Source: Rhodanobacter soli
Lineage (GTDB): Bacteria; Pseudomonadota; Gammaproteobacteria; Xanthomonadales; Rhodanobacteraceae
Length of the DNA: 64,000 nucleotides
Reading direction: 5' to 3'
Assembly (NCBI RefSeq): GCF_040548735.1
Contig: NZ_JBEPSD010000001.1
Coordinates: 2,319,665-2,383,664, forward strand
In this document: positions 16,304 through 24,871 of the stretch, piece after piece
Position numbering within the stretch: position 1 is the stretch's first letter
Layout of the letters: each line of letters opens with the position of its first letter
The notes under the pieces: model-generated
The model's input: only the letters and a program-made list of their open reading frames with translations
The model's database searches: none
Told to the model about the DNA's origin: nothing
Program-made: the position numbers and the translations under genes

Positions 16304-18301
16304 ATGAAGCTCCGGCGTTCGATCAAGGATCCCCGCGGCGAAAGCCTCCTGTTCCGGCGCCGCGCGCTGGCAGGCTTCGTGCTGATCGTGCTGTGCCTGT
16401 GCCTGTTGCTGAGCCGCTTCGTGTTCCTGCAGGTGATGCGTCACGACGAGTTCGTCACCCGCTCGCAGGCCAACCGGGTCAAGCCGCGCGCGATCCCGCC
16501 GGCACGCGGGCTGATCTACGACCGCAACGGCGTGCTGCTGGCCGACAACGTGCCGGCGTTCCGGCTGGAAGTGGTGCCGGAGCAGATCAAGGACATGCCG
16601 GCGCTGCTGGCACAACTGGGCCAGGTGGTGCCGCTGGATCAGGACGACCTGGACGCGTTCCGCAAGCAGCTCAAGCAGAGCCGGCGCTTCGAGAACGTGC
16701 CGTTGAAGATGCACCTGACCGAGGACGAGATTGCCCGCTTCGCGGTGAACCGCTGGCGCTTTCCCGGCGTGGACGTGGTGCCCTACCTGACCCGGCGCTA
16801 CCCGCTGGGCGGGATGTTCGCGCACGTGGTGGGCTACGTCGGCCGCATCGACGCGGACGATCTGGAGCGGCTCGATCCCAAGCGCTACCAGGGCACCAGC
16901 CACGTCGGCCGCAGCGGCATCGAGCGTTCCTATGAAAATATCCTGCACGGCACGCCGGGCTACGAACTGCTGGAGGTGAATGCCGACGGGCGTACCCAGC
17001 GCGTGCTGGAAACGCATGCGCCCACGCCCGGCAAGAACATCTACCTGAGCCTCGACGTGCGCCTGCAGAAGGCCGCCGAGGCGGCGTTCGACGGCCGCCC
17101 CGGTGCGGCGGTGGCAATCGACCCGCGCAACGGCCAGGTGCTGGCGATGGTCAGCGTGCCCACGTTCGACCCCAATCTGTTCGTCAACGGCATCAGCCAG
17201 GCCGACTACAGCACGCTGACCAACGACCCCGACAAGCCGCTGTACAACCGCGCGTTGCGTGGCGTGTATCCGCCCGGTTCCACGGTGAAACCGCTGGTCG
17301 GCCTGGCCGGGCTGGAGACCGGCATGCGCACGCCGCAGGACAGCGTGGTTTCCACCGGCGTGTTCTACATTCCGGGTCAGCAGCGCGGCTATCGCGACGA
17401 CCAGCGCGGCGGCGTGGGGCGGGTCGACCTGGTCGGCGCGATCGAGCAGTCGGTGAACACTTATTTCTACAAGCTCGCGCTGGACATGGGCATCGACCGG
17501 TTCAGCGAGTACATGGGCAAGTTCGGTTTCGGCCGGCCGACCGGGATCGACCTGATCGGCGAATCGTCCGGCGTGCTGCCCTCGCGCGAATGGAAGGCGG
17601 CGAACTACAAGCAGCCGTGGTACCCGGGCGAGACGGTGATCGCCGGCATCGGCCAGGGCTTCTGGGCGGTGACGCCGCTGCAGCTGAGCCATGCGATCGC
17701 CACCTTCGCCGGGCATGGCGTGCCGTATGCGCCGCGCCTGGTGATGGCCACCCAGGGCGGCGTCAACGCGAAGCCGCAGCCGTTGGCCAATCCGCCGAGC
17801 GGACCTTCGGTGATCCGCAACTCGGCCGACTGGGACGTGGTGAACCAGGGCATGCAGCAGGTGATCTATGGCGCCAAGGGCACCGGTCGCCAGCTCGGCA
17901 TCGGCTTTCCCTACCTGATGGCCGGCAAGAGCGGCACCGCCGAGCGCTTCTCGCGCCGCTCCGAGGCCTACGACACGAACCGCAGCACGGAGTATCTGGC
18001 GACCCGCCATCGCGCCTGGTTCGTCGCCTACGCGCCGGCCGACAACCCGCAGATCGCGGTGGCGGCGATCCTGGAATCCGGCGCCTGGGGCGCCTCGGCG
18101 GCCGGACCGATCGTGCGCACGATCCTCGATACCTGGCTGGCCGGGCACGACGGCGTGATCGCGGACGCGAAGCGCCTGCCGGTGGCGACCGCGCCGTTGC
18201 CGCCTGCCGCGAGCATCCCGCCCGATACCGGTGCGGAAGACGTCGAGCAGCCGGTCGAAGATCTGCCGGCGCAGGCCACGACGACGGGAGGCACGCCATG
18301 A
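16304..18301 (+). CDS. mrdA: Penicillin-binding protein 2 (elongation transpeptidase)
   Basis: A 665-residue class B PBP. An N-terminal membrane anchor (LAGFVLIVLCLCLLLSRFVFL) is followed by the pedestal domain with RGLIYDRNGVLLADN, then the transpeptidase. The active-site SxxK is S326-T-V-K in PPGSTVKPLVG, the second motif is SVN (EQSVNTYFYKLA) and the third is KSGTAE. It cross-links side-wall peptidoglycan together with RodA. Its stop overlaps the rodA start by four bases. The Pro-rich last 45 residues are variable. Confidence 0.96.
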   Translation: MKLRRSIKDPRGESLLFRRRALAGFVLIVLCLCLLLSRFVFLQVMRHDEFVTRSQANRVKPRAIPPARGLIYDRNGVLLADNVPAFRLEVVPEQIKDMPALLAQLGQVVPLDQDDLDAFRKQLKQSRRFENVPLKMHLTEDEIARFAVNRWRFPGVDVVPYLTRRYPLGGMFAHVVGYVGRIDADDLERLDPKRYQGTSHVGRSGIERSYENILHGTPGYELLEVNADGRTQRVLETHAPTPGKNIYLSLDVRLQKAAEAAFDGRPGAAVAIDPRNGQVLAMVSVPTFDPNLFVNGISQADYSTLTNDPDKPLYNRALRGVYPPGSTVKPLVGLAGLETGMRTPQDSVVSTGVFYIPGQQRGYRDDQRGGVGRVDLVGAIEQSVNTYFYKLALDMGIDRFSEYMGKFGFGRPTGIDLIGESSGVLPSREWKAANYKQPWYPGETVIAGIGQGFWAVTPLQLSHAIATFAGHGVPYAPRLVMATQGGVNAKPQPLANPPSGPSVIRNSADWDVVNQGMQQVIYGAKGTGRQLGIGFPYLMAGKSGTAERFSRRSEAYDTNRSTEYLATRHRAWFVAYAPADNPQIAVAAILESGAWGASAAGPIVRTILDTWLAGHDGVIADAKRLPVATAPLPPAASIPPDTGAEDVEQPVEDLPAQATTTGGTP

Positions 18302-19413
18302 TCGAGGCGCTGTACGCGCGCGCGCGCCGCTTCCTGCGCCGCATCCTTACCCGGCCGCGGATCGATCTGCCGCTGGCGTTCGGCCTGTTCGTGCTGGCGC
18401 TGATCGGACTGGTGACGCTGTACAGCGCGGGCGACGGCAGCCTCGCCCTGGTCGGTGGCCAGGCCGGTCGCTTCGTGCTTGGTGGCGCATTGCTGCTGCT
18501 GGTGTCGCGCATCCCGCCGGCGGTGCTGCGCGGCTGGACGCCCTGGCTGTACGCCGGCAGCACCGCACTGCTGGTGGTGGTGGCGATCCTGGGCGAGGGG
18601 CGTGGTTCGATCCGCTGGCTGGACCTGGGCGTGATGCGCTTCCAGCCGTCCGAACTGCTCAAGCTGACCATGCCGATGATGGTGGCCTGGTACCTGCACC
18701 CGCGTCAGCTGCCGCCGAGTTGGAAGGACATCGCGGTGGTCGGCGTGCTGATCGCGATCCCGGCCGGCCTGATCGCCGAGCAGCCGGACCTGGGCACCGC
18801 CGTGCTGGTGGCCACCGCCGGCGCGTTCGCGTTGTTCCTGTCCGGCATGGCGTGGTGGCGCATCGGCCTGCTGGTCGGTGCCGTCGCCGGCATGGTCCCG
18901 GTCGGCTGGCATTTCCTGCACCAGTACCAGCGCGACCGCGTGCTGACCCTGCTCAACCCCGAGTCCGACCCGCTCGGCAACGGCTGGCACATCATCCAGT
19001 CGCAGATCGCGGTGGGCTCCGGCGGCATCTTCGGCAAGGGCTGGCAGCACAGTACGCAGTCGCGGCTGGACTTCCTGCCCGAGCACACCACCGATTTCAT
19101 CTTTGCGGTGTTCTCCGAAGAGTTCGGCCTGATCGGCGTGGCCGTGCTGATCGCGCTGTACGCGTTCATCATCGGCCGCTGCCTGTGGATCGCGATGGAG
19201 GCGCGCGACACCTATTCGCGCCTGCTCGCCGGCGCGATCGGCATGAGCTTCTTCGTCTACGTGTTCGTCAACGGCGGCATGGTCGCCGGCATGTTGCCGG
19301 TGGTCGGCGTGCCGCTGCCGCTGATCAGTTACGGCGGCACGTCGGCGGTGTCGCTGCTGACCGGCTTCGGCGTGCTGATGTCGATCCACGCCAATCGAAA
19401 GATGCACATCTGA
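18298..19413 (+). CDS. rodA: Rod shape-determining protein RodA (SEDS glycosyltransferase)
   Basis: A 371-residue SEDS-family polytopic membrane protein that polymerises lipid II into glycan strands with PBP2. About ten membrane segments are evident. Family landmarks: GSIRWLDLGVMRFQPSELLKLTMP, AEQPDLGTAVLV, GSGGIFGKGW, LPEHTTDFIFAVFSEEFGLIG, and the closing LPLISYGGTSAVSLLTGFGVLMS. The ATG overlaps the mrdA stop codon. Confidence 0.96.
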   Translation: MIEALYARARRFLRRILTRPRIDLPLAFGLFVLALIGLVTLYSAGDGSLALVGGQAGRFVLGGALLLLVSRIPPAVLRGWTPWLYAGSTALLVVVAILGEGRGSIRWLDLGVMRFQPSELLKLTMPMMVAWYLHPRQLPPSWKDIAVVGVLIAIPAGLIAEQPDLGTAVLVATAGAFALFLSGMAWWRIGLLVGAVAGMVPVGWHFLHQYQRDRVLTLLNPESDPLGNGWHIIQSQIAVGSGGIFGKGWQHSTQSRLDFLPEHTTDFIFAVFSEEFGLIGVAVLIALYAFIIGRCLWIAMEARDTYSRLLAGAIGMSFFVYVFVNGGMVAGMLPVVGVPLPLISYGGTSAVSLLTGFGVLMSIHANRKMHI

Positions 19414-19509
19414 ACAAGGTCGGCGCGTCGGCAGCGCGGCGCCCGGAGTTGCGCTCGCGTGCGTGTTAGGCTTTCGACGACATCGTTATTCCGTGAGCGA
19501 AGCCACAAC

Positions 19510-20535
19510 ATGACAGCCACGCCTGCGCCGCACCCGGCCCGTTTCCTCGTCATCCCGAGCCTGTTGTGTATCGGCCTGCTGTGGATGGGCGCGCTGACCC
19601 CGGCCCTGGCGACGACGCATCCCGGCCAGGCCGAGCTGGTGCGCGAGGTGGCGCACGAGACCGGCAAGAGCCCGCAATCGCTGAACGCGCTGCTCGACGG
19701 CGCGAAAATGCAGCAGAGCATTCTCGATGCGATCAGCCGCCCGGCCGAGGCGAAGCCGTGGAAGGATTACCGGCCGATCTTCCTGACCGACCAGCGCGTC
19801 GACAACGGCGTCGCGTTCTATCGCGAGCACCGCGCGCTGCTGGAGCAGATCGGCAAGCAGTACGGTGTGGCGCCGCAGTACATCGTGGCGATCGTCGGCG
19901 TGGAGACCAGCTACGGCCGCAACACCGGCAAGTACAAGGTGCTCGACGCCCTGGTCACGCTGGGCCTGTACTACCCGCCGCGGGCGAAGTTCTTCCGCGA
20001 GCAGCTGAAGGAACTGCTGAGCATGCCGGGCAACCACCTGGCCGGGCCGATCGACACGCTCACCGGCTCCTACGCCGGCGCACAGGGCTGGGGCCAGTTC
20101 ATGCCCACCAGCATCCGCGATTTCGCCGTGGACGCCGACCACGATGGTCATATCGATCTGCAGAATTCGCTGCCGGACATCTTCGCCAGCGTGGCGAACT
20201 ATTTCGTGCAGCACGGCTGGGTCAGCGGCGGTCCGGTGGCGGCGCGGGCGCAGCCGGACGGCGCGGCGCAGCAGGTCGCGGTGAAGGACGCCACGCCGCA
20301 GTGGCCGCTGGAGCAGTTCGAAGCCTGGGGTTACGCGCCGCTGCAGCCGCTGTCGCCGGCCGAGCCTACCAGCCTGCAGACGCTGGAAGGGCCGAACGGG
20401 CCGGAGTACTGGTTCACCTTCCAGAACTTCTACGTGATCACCCGCTACAACCGCAGCCCGCTGTACGCGATGGCGGTCGACCAGCTGGCGCAGGCGATCG
20501 CCGCCGGCGTGGGCCAGGCGGAAGCCGCGCGATGA
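19510..20535 (+). CDS. mltB: Lytic murein transglycosylase B
   Basis: A 341-residue exported lytic transglycosylase that cuts peptidoglycan to 1,6-anhydro products. A signal peptide covers about the first 33 residues (hydrophobic core FLVIPSLLCIGLLWMGAL, then ALA). The catalytic-domain motif IVAIVGVETSYGRNTGKYKVLDAL contains the catalytic Glu, and GAQGWGQFMPTSIRDFAVDADHDG follows. The frame begins 17 codons earlier, but the signal peptide fits the ATG at 19510. The stop overlaps the rlpA start. Confidence 0.92.
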   Translation: MTATPAPHPARFLVIPSLLCIGLLWMGALTPALATTHPGQAELVREVAHETGKSPQSLNALLDGAKMQQSILDAISRPAEAKPWKDYRPIFLTDQRVDNGVAFYREHRALLEQIGKQYGVAPQYIVAIVGVETSYGRNTGKYKVLDALVTLGLYYPPRAKFFREQLKELLSMPGNHLAGPIDTLTGSYAGAQGWGQFMPTSIRDFAVDADHDGHIDLQNSLPDIFASVANYFVQHGWVSGGPVAARAQPDGAAQQVAVKDATPQWPLEQFEAWGYAPLQPLSPAEPTSLQTLEGPNGPEYWFTFQNFYVITRYNRSPLYAMAVDQLAQAIAAGVGQAEAAR

Positions 20536-21440
20536 GGGCGCCGCGTGCGGCGGCAGCGCTGGCGGCGGTCCTCCTGCTGGCCGCTTGCGGCAGCCACCGG
20601 ACGAAGCCTTCGCAGGGCGGCGGCAGTCGGCAGGCCACTGCACGTGGCCACGCCCCCGCCGGCAGCAGCGACCGTTTTCACGACGACCTCAGCAAGCCGC
20701 AGGGCAGCCGCTATCGCGACGGCGAGGACAGCGTGCCGCCGCCGCTCGACGTCAGCAAGCTGGTCGAGCCGGTGCCGAAGGCGGAGCCGCGTTCGCTGTA
20801 CGGCAACAAGTCGCCCTACACCGTGCGCGGGCAGACCTACCGCGTGCTGCCCAGCGCGCGCGGCTACGACGAACGCGGCATCGCCTCGTTCTACGGCAAC
20901 AAGTTCCACGGCTACAAGACCTCCAGCCTGGAGACCTACGACATGTACGCGTTCAGCGCGGCCAGCACCACGCTGCCGCTGCCCAGCTACGCGCGCGTCA
21001 CCAACCTGGAGAACGGCAAGAGCGTGATCGTGCGGGTCAACGACCGCGGCCCGTTCCACGACAACCGCTTGATCGACCTGTCCTACGCCGCGGCGGTGAA
21101 GATCGGCATCTGGCCCAAGGGCACCGGCCTGGTCGAGGTGCGCGGGATCGACCCCGGACAGCCGTTGCAGGAACTGCCGCCGCCGACCGTGGTCACAAAC
21201 GGACACCCGGGAATCTATCTGCAGGTGGGCGCGTTCGCCGACGCGGACAACGCCGATCGGCTGGCCCAGCGCCTGCGCCGGGCCAACCTCGGCGCGGTGC
21301 AGGTGAGCGAGGCGGTGATCAACGGCCAGCGGGTCCGCCGCGTGCGGGTCGGGCCGCTGGCCAGCGTGGATCGCGCCGACCAGGTCACCGCACGGATCGA
21401 GGGCATGGGTCTGCCGCGGCCCCAGGTCGCGGTAGACTGA
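20532..21440 (+). CDS. rlpA: RlpA-family septal ring lytic transglycosylase with SPOR domain
   Basis: A 302-residue outer-membrane lipoprotein. The signal ends in lipobox LAAC (AAVLLLAACGSH). After a variable linker comes the double-psi barrel: ASFYGNKFHGYKTSSLETYD, then LPLPSYARVTNLENGKSVIVRVNDRGPF with the catalytic Asp/His-type residues, then RLIDLSYAAAVKIGIW. The last 75 residues form a SPOR domain (YLQVGAFADADNADRLAQRL...VRRVRVGPLASVDRAD) that binds denuded glycan. It overlaps mltB by four bases, so two wall-cutting enzymes are coupled. Confidence 0.93.
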   Translation: MRAPRAAAALAAVLLLAACGSHRTKPSQGGGSRQATARGHAPAGSSDRFHDDLSKPQGSRYRDGEDSVPPPLDVSKLVEPVPKAEPRSLYGNKSPYTVRGQTYRVLPSARGYDERGIASFYGNKFHGYKTSSLETYDMYAFSAASTTLPLPSYARVTNLENGKSVIVRVNDRGPFHDNRLIDLSYAAAVKIGIWPKGTGLVEVRGIDPGQPLQELPPPTVVTNGHPGIYLQVGAFADADNADRLAQRLRRANLGAVQVSEAVINGQRVRRVRVGPLASVDRADQVTARIEGMGLPRPQVAVD

Positions 21441-21516
21441 GCAGGATTTGCGCAGCTTTTTCCCATCATGTCGGCACCTGTCGCGCCGATATCCAGAAAC
21501 CGGACTGAACAACACG

Positions 21517-22767
21517 ATGAATTTTTTCCGCCGCACCCTGATCCCGTTCGCCGCCGTCCTGCTGGTCGGTGTTGCCGTTGCCCAGACGCCGCCGCGCCCG
21601 TCGCCGGTACCGCGCCCGGTGGTGCCGGACGCGCCGGTGCCGCCGCCGCCGGATGTCGACGGCAAGAGCTGGGTGCTGATGGATTACGCCACCGGCCAGA
21701 TCCTCGCCAGCAAGGAACCCGACCTGCGCGTGGAGCCGGCCTCGATCACCAAGGTGATGACCGACTACGTGGTCTCGGCCGAGGTCGCCAACGGCAAGGT
21801 GCACATGACCGACCCGGTGACCATCAGCGAGAACGCCTGGCGCGGCGGCGGCGCCGGCACCGACGGTTCCACCAGCTTCCTCAAGCTCAACAGCCAGGTG
21901 CCGCTGAAGGACCTGCTGTACGGCATGATCATCCAGTCCGGCAACGATGCCGCGATCGCTCTGGCCGAGCACACCGCCGGTTCCGAGCAGGCGTTCGCCG
22001 GCCTGATGAACGCGTACGCCAAGCAGCTGGGCATGGTCAACTCGAACTTCCAGAACGCCTCCGGCTACCCGATCGCGGACCACTACACCACCGCGCACGA
22101 CATCGCGATCCTGTCGCGCGCGCTGATCCATGACTTCCCCGACGACTACGCGATCTCCGCCGTGAAGGAGTTCGAATGGAACGGGATCAAGCAGCACAAC
22201 CGCAACACCCTGCTGTGGCGCGACCCCAGCGTGGACGGCATCAAGACCGGCCACACCTCCGGCGCCGGCTACTGCCTGGCCGCCTCGGCGAAGCAGGGCG
22301 AGTCGCGCATGATCGCGATCGTGATGGGCGCGAGCAGCGAGAAGGCGCGCGCCGATTCGGCGATGGCTTTGCTCAACTACGGCTTCCGCTTCTACGAGAC
22401 GCACAAGCTGTACGACGCCAGCAAGCCGCTGGCCACGCCGCGGCTGTGGAAAGGCGCGGCGAACCAGTTGTCGCTGGGCGTTGCCGACAACGTGCTGGTC
22501 ACCGTCAAGCGCGGTCAGTACGACCAGCTCAAGGCGACCATGGACATTCCCGCCACGCTGATCGCGCCGTTCACCAAGGGCCAGCAGATCGGCATGCTGC
22601 GCATCACCCTGGATGGCAAGCCGGTGCAGAGCGTGCCGCTGGTGGTATTGGCCGACGCGCCGCAGGGCGGTTTCTTCTCGCGCCTGTGGGACAGCATCCT
22701 GCTGTGGTTCCACAGCGACAAGAAGGCCGAGGCAGCCGCGCCGGCCAAGAGTGCGGACGCGAAGTAA
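21517..22767 (+). CDS. dacA: D-alanyl-D-alanine carboxypeptidase (PBP5/6 type)
   Basis: A 416-residue class C low-mass PBP that trims pentapeptide stems. A signal peptide (IPFAAVLLVGVAVAQ) is followed by a Pro-rich linker. Active-site motifs: S76-I-T-K79 in EPASITKVMTDYV, SGN in IIQSGNDAAIALAEH, and KTG in GIKTGHTSGAGYC. The C-terminal PBP5-type beta domain ends in an amphipathic/hydrophobic anchor (GGFFSRLWDSILLWFHS) followed by a Lys/Ala tail. Its stop codon shares one base with the next gene's ATG. Confidence 0.95.
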   Translation: MNFFRRTLIPFAAVLLVGVAVAQTPPRPSPVPRPVVPDAPVPPPPDVDGKSWVLMDYATGQILASKEPDLRVEPASITKVMTDYVVSAEVANGKVHMTDPVTISENAWRGGGAGTDGSTSFLKLNSQVPLKDLLYGMIIQSGNDAAIALAEHTAGSEQAFAGLMNAYAKQLGMVNSNFQNASGYPIADHYTTAHDIAILSRALIHDFPDDYAISAVKEFEWNGIKQHNRNTLLWRDPSVDGIKTGHTSGAGYCLAASAKQGESRMIAIVMGASSEKARADSAMALLNYGFRFYETHKLYDASKPLATPRLWKGAANQLSLGVADNVLVTVKRGQYDQLKATMDIPATLIAPFTKGQQIGMLRITLDGKPVQSVPLVVLADAPQGGFFSRLWDSILLWFHSDKKAEAAAPAKSADAK

Positions 22768-23057
22768 TGCAACCGATCGACTTCGGCAAGGCGAAGCAGG
22801 AAGGCAAGGGCTTCCAGTTCCCCGGCGAGTTCGAGATCACCGCGGTCGGCAGCGCCAGCGCGAACCTGCCGACCCACGTGCCGCAGCTGCTGGAGCGCGC
22901 CGGCCTGCGCGTGCTGCACGAGAGCGTGCGGCACCGGCACTCCGGCGCCGGCAACTTCGTCTCGGTCACGGTGAGCTTCCGCTGCGACAGCCGCGAGCAG
23001 TACGAGGCGGCGCACCAGGCGCTGCGTGCCGATCCGGATATCCGTTACACGATGTGA
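22767..23057 (+). CDS. ybeD: YbeD/DUF493 family protein
   Basis: A 96-residue protein with the DUF493 pattern: FPGEFEITAVGSA near residues 18-30 and the end ADPDIRYTM, which is the family's closing motif. The function is unknown; a regulatory ACT-like ferredoxin fold is known for the family. It lies between dacA and lipB as in E. coli. Confidence 0.9.
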   Translation: MQPIDFGKAKQEGKGFQFPGEFEITAVGSASANLPTHVPQLLERAGLRVLHESVRHRHSGAGNFVSVTVSFRCDSREQYEAAHQALRADPDIRYTM

Positions 23058-23174
23058 CACGCAGGGAACCGGGCGCGGCGAAAGAAGTAGCCTCGCCCGT
23101 TTCGCCCAGGTGCCATTGATCACCTGCGAAGTACCCCAACGTTCACTGGTTCCCGTTCCCCAAGGTTTGCTGTC

Positions 23175-23843
23175 ATGTCGTTGCCGCTGAAAATCCGCCG
23201 TCTCGGTCGCCAGCCGTACGAGGCCACCTGGAAGGCGATGAGCGCGTTCACCGACAACCGCACCACCGATACCGCCGACGAACTTTGGCTGCTGGAACAC
23301 GACCCGGTGTTCACCCTGGGCCAGGCCGGCAAGATGGAGCACGTGCTGGCGCCGGGCGATATTCCCGTGGTGCCGGTCGACCGCGGCGGCCAGGTGACCT
23401 ACCACGGCCCCGGCCAGATCGTCGGCTACCCGCTGATCGACCTGCGCCGGGTCGGCGTCGGCGTGCGCGAACTGGTGCACCGGATCGAGCAGTCGCTGAT
23501 CGATACGCTGGCGCACTGGAACGTGGTCGCCGTGCGGCGCGAGGGCGCGCCCGGCGTCTACGTGGCCGACGCCAAGGTCGCCGCGCTCGGTTTGCGCGTG
23601 CGCCGCGGCTGCAGCTTCCACGGGCTGGCCTTCAACGTGGCCATGGACCTGGAGCCGTTTCACCGCATCAACCCCTGCGGTTACAAGGGTTTGGCAGTCA
23701 CGCAGCTGCTAGACTTGGGCGGTCCGTCGCAGTTGGCCACGGTCGAGGACGTGCTGGTGGAGGAGTTCTGCCACCAGTTCGGCTTTGTCGCCGAGCCCGC
23801 TGCCCCCATCTTGCCCGAACTCCCCGCTCGCGCAGCGGTCTGA
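23175..23843 (+). CDS. lipB: Octanoyl-[acyl-carrier-protein]:protein octanoyltransferase
   Basis: A 222-residue enzyme that moves octanoyl from ACP to the lipoyl domains of 2-oxoacid dehydrogenases. Seen: [36 protein letters not shown] (family signature), [14 protein letters not shown] with the catalytic Lys, and [10 protein letters not shown] with the acyl-accepting Cys. LipA follows 9 bases later and completes the pathway. The gene stands about 115 bases after ybeD, so it may have its own promoter. Confidence 0.95.
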   Translation: MSLPLKIRRLGRQPYEATWKAMSAFTDNRTTDTADELWLLEHDPVFTLGQAGKMEHVLAPGDIPVVPVDRGGQVTYHGPGQIVGYPLIDLRRVGVGVRELVHRIEQSLIDTLAHWNVVAVRREGAPGVYVADAKVAALGLRVRRGCSFHGLAFNVAMDLEPFHRINPCGYKGLAVTQLLDLGGPSQLATVEDVLVEEFCHQFGFVAEPAAPILPELPARAAV

Positions 23844-23852
23844 GCTGTCTAC

Positions 23853-24863
23853 ATGAGCGAAATCTCCACCTCCTCCCCCAAGGTCATCCCGATCACCGTC
23901 GTCAGCGGTGCGCCTGCGGGTGAAAAGCAGGTTGGCAACGACAAGATCGCGCTGAACCGCGCCGGCTTCGACACCGGCGTGCCGACCCTGCGCAAGCCGT
24001 CGTGGATCCGCGTGCGCCTGCCGCAGGGCAACGCGGTGCAGCAGCTGAAGGCGCGCCTGCGCGAGAACTCGCTGGTCACCGTGTGCGAGGAAGCCTCCTG
24101 CCCGAACATCCACGAGTGCTTCAGCAAGGGCACCGCCACCTTCATGATCCTGGGCGAGGTATGCACCCGCCGCTGCTCGTTCTGCGACGTGGCGCATGGC
24201 CGCCCGGTGGCGCCCGATCCGCTGGAGCCGGCGCGGCTGGCCGAGACGATCCGCGACATGCGGCTGAAGTACGTGGTGATCACCTCGGTCGACCGCGACG
24301 ACCTGCGCGATGGCGGCGCCGAGCATTTCGCCGCCTGCATCCGCGCCACGCGCCACGCCAGCCCGAACATCAAGATCGAGATCCTCACGCCCGATTTCCG
24401 CGGCAAGGGCCGCATGGAACGCGCGCTGGAGGTACTCAAGGATTTCCCGCCGGACGTGTTCAACCACAATCTGGAAACCGTGCCGCACCTGTACCGCGAA
24501 GTGCGTCCGGGCGCCGACTACCAGTGGTCGCTGGACCTGCTCAAGCGCTTCAAGGCGCAGCACCCGCAGGTACCTACCAAGTCCGGCATCATGCTGGGCC
24601 TGGGCGAAACGATGGAACAGGTGCTCGAGACGATGCGCGATCTACGCGCCCATGACGTCGAGATGATCACCATCGGCCAGTACCTGCAGCCCACGCCGCA
24701 CCATCACCCGGTGGTGCGCTACTGGACTCCCGAAGAATTCGATGCGCTGCGCGTAGCCGGCGAGGCGATGGGTTTCCACCACGTCGCCTCCGGTCCGCTG
24801 GTGCGTTCGTCCTACCACGCCGACCTGCAGGCCCATGCAGCCGGTGTCACCGAGTCAGCCTGA
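23853..24863 (+). CDS. lipA: Lipoyl synthase
   Basis: A 336-residue radical-SAM enzyme that inserts the two sulfurs into the octanoyl chain. The auxiliary cluster motif is [12 protein letters not shown], the radical-SAM cluster motif is [10 protein letters not shown], and the closing VRSSY motif is present ([11 protein letters not shown]). The last five conserved features match full-length LipA, with about 45 extra residues at the N terminus. It is the partner of lipB. Confidence 0.97.
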   Translation: MSEISTSSPKVIPITVVSGAPAGEKQVGNDKIALNRAGFDTGVPTLRKPSWIRVRLPQGNAVQQLKARLRENSLVTVCEEASCPNIHECFSKGTATFMILGEVCTRRCSFCDVAHGRPVAPDPLEPARLAETIRDMRLKYVVITSVDRDDLRDGGAEHFAACIRATRHASPNIKIEILTPDFRGKGRMERALEVLKDFPPDVFNHNLETVPHLYREVRPGADYQWSLDLLKRFKAQHPQVPTKSGIMLGLGETMEQVLETMRDLRAHDVEMITIGQYLQPTPHHHPVVRYWTPEEFDALRVAGEAMGFHHVASGPLVRSSYHADLQAHAAGVTESA

Positions 24864-24871
24864 GAGTGCCC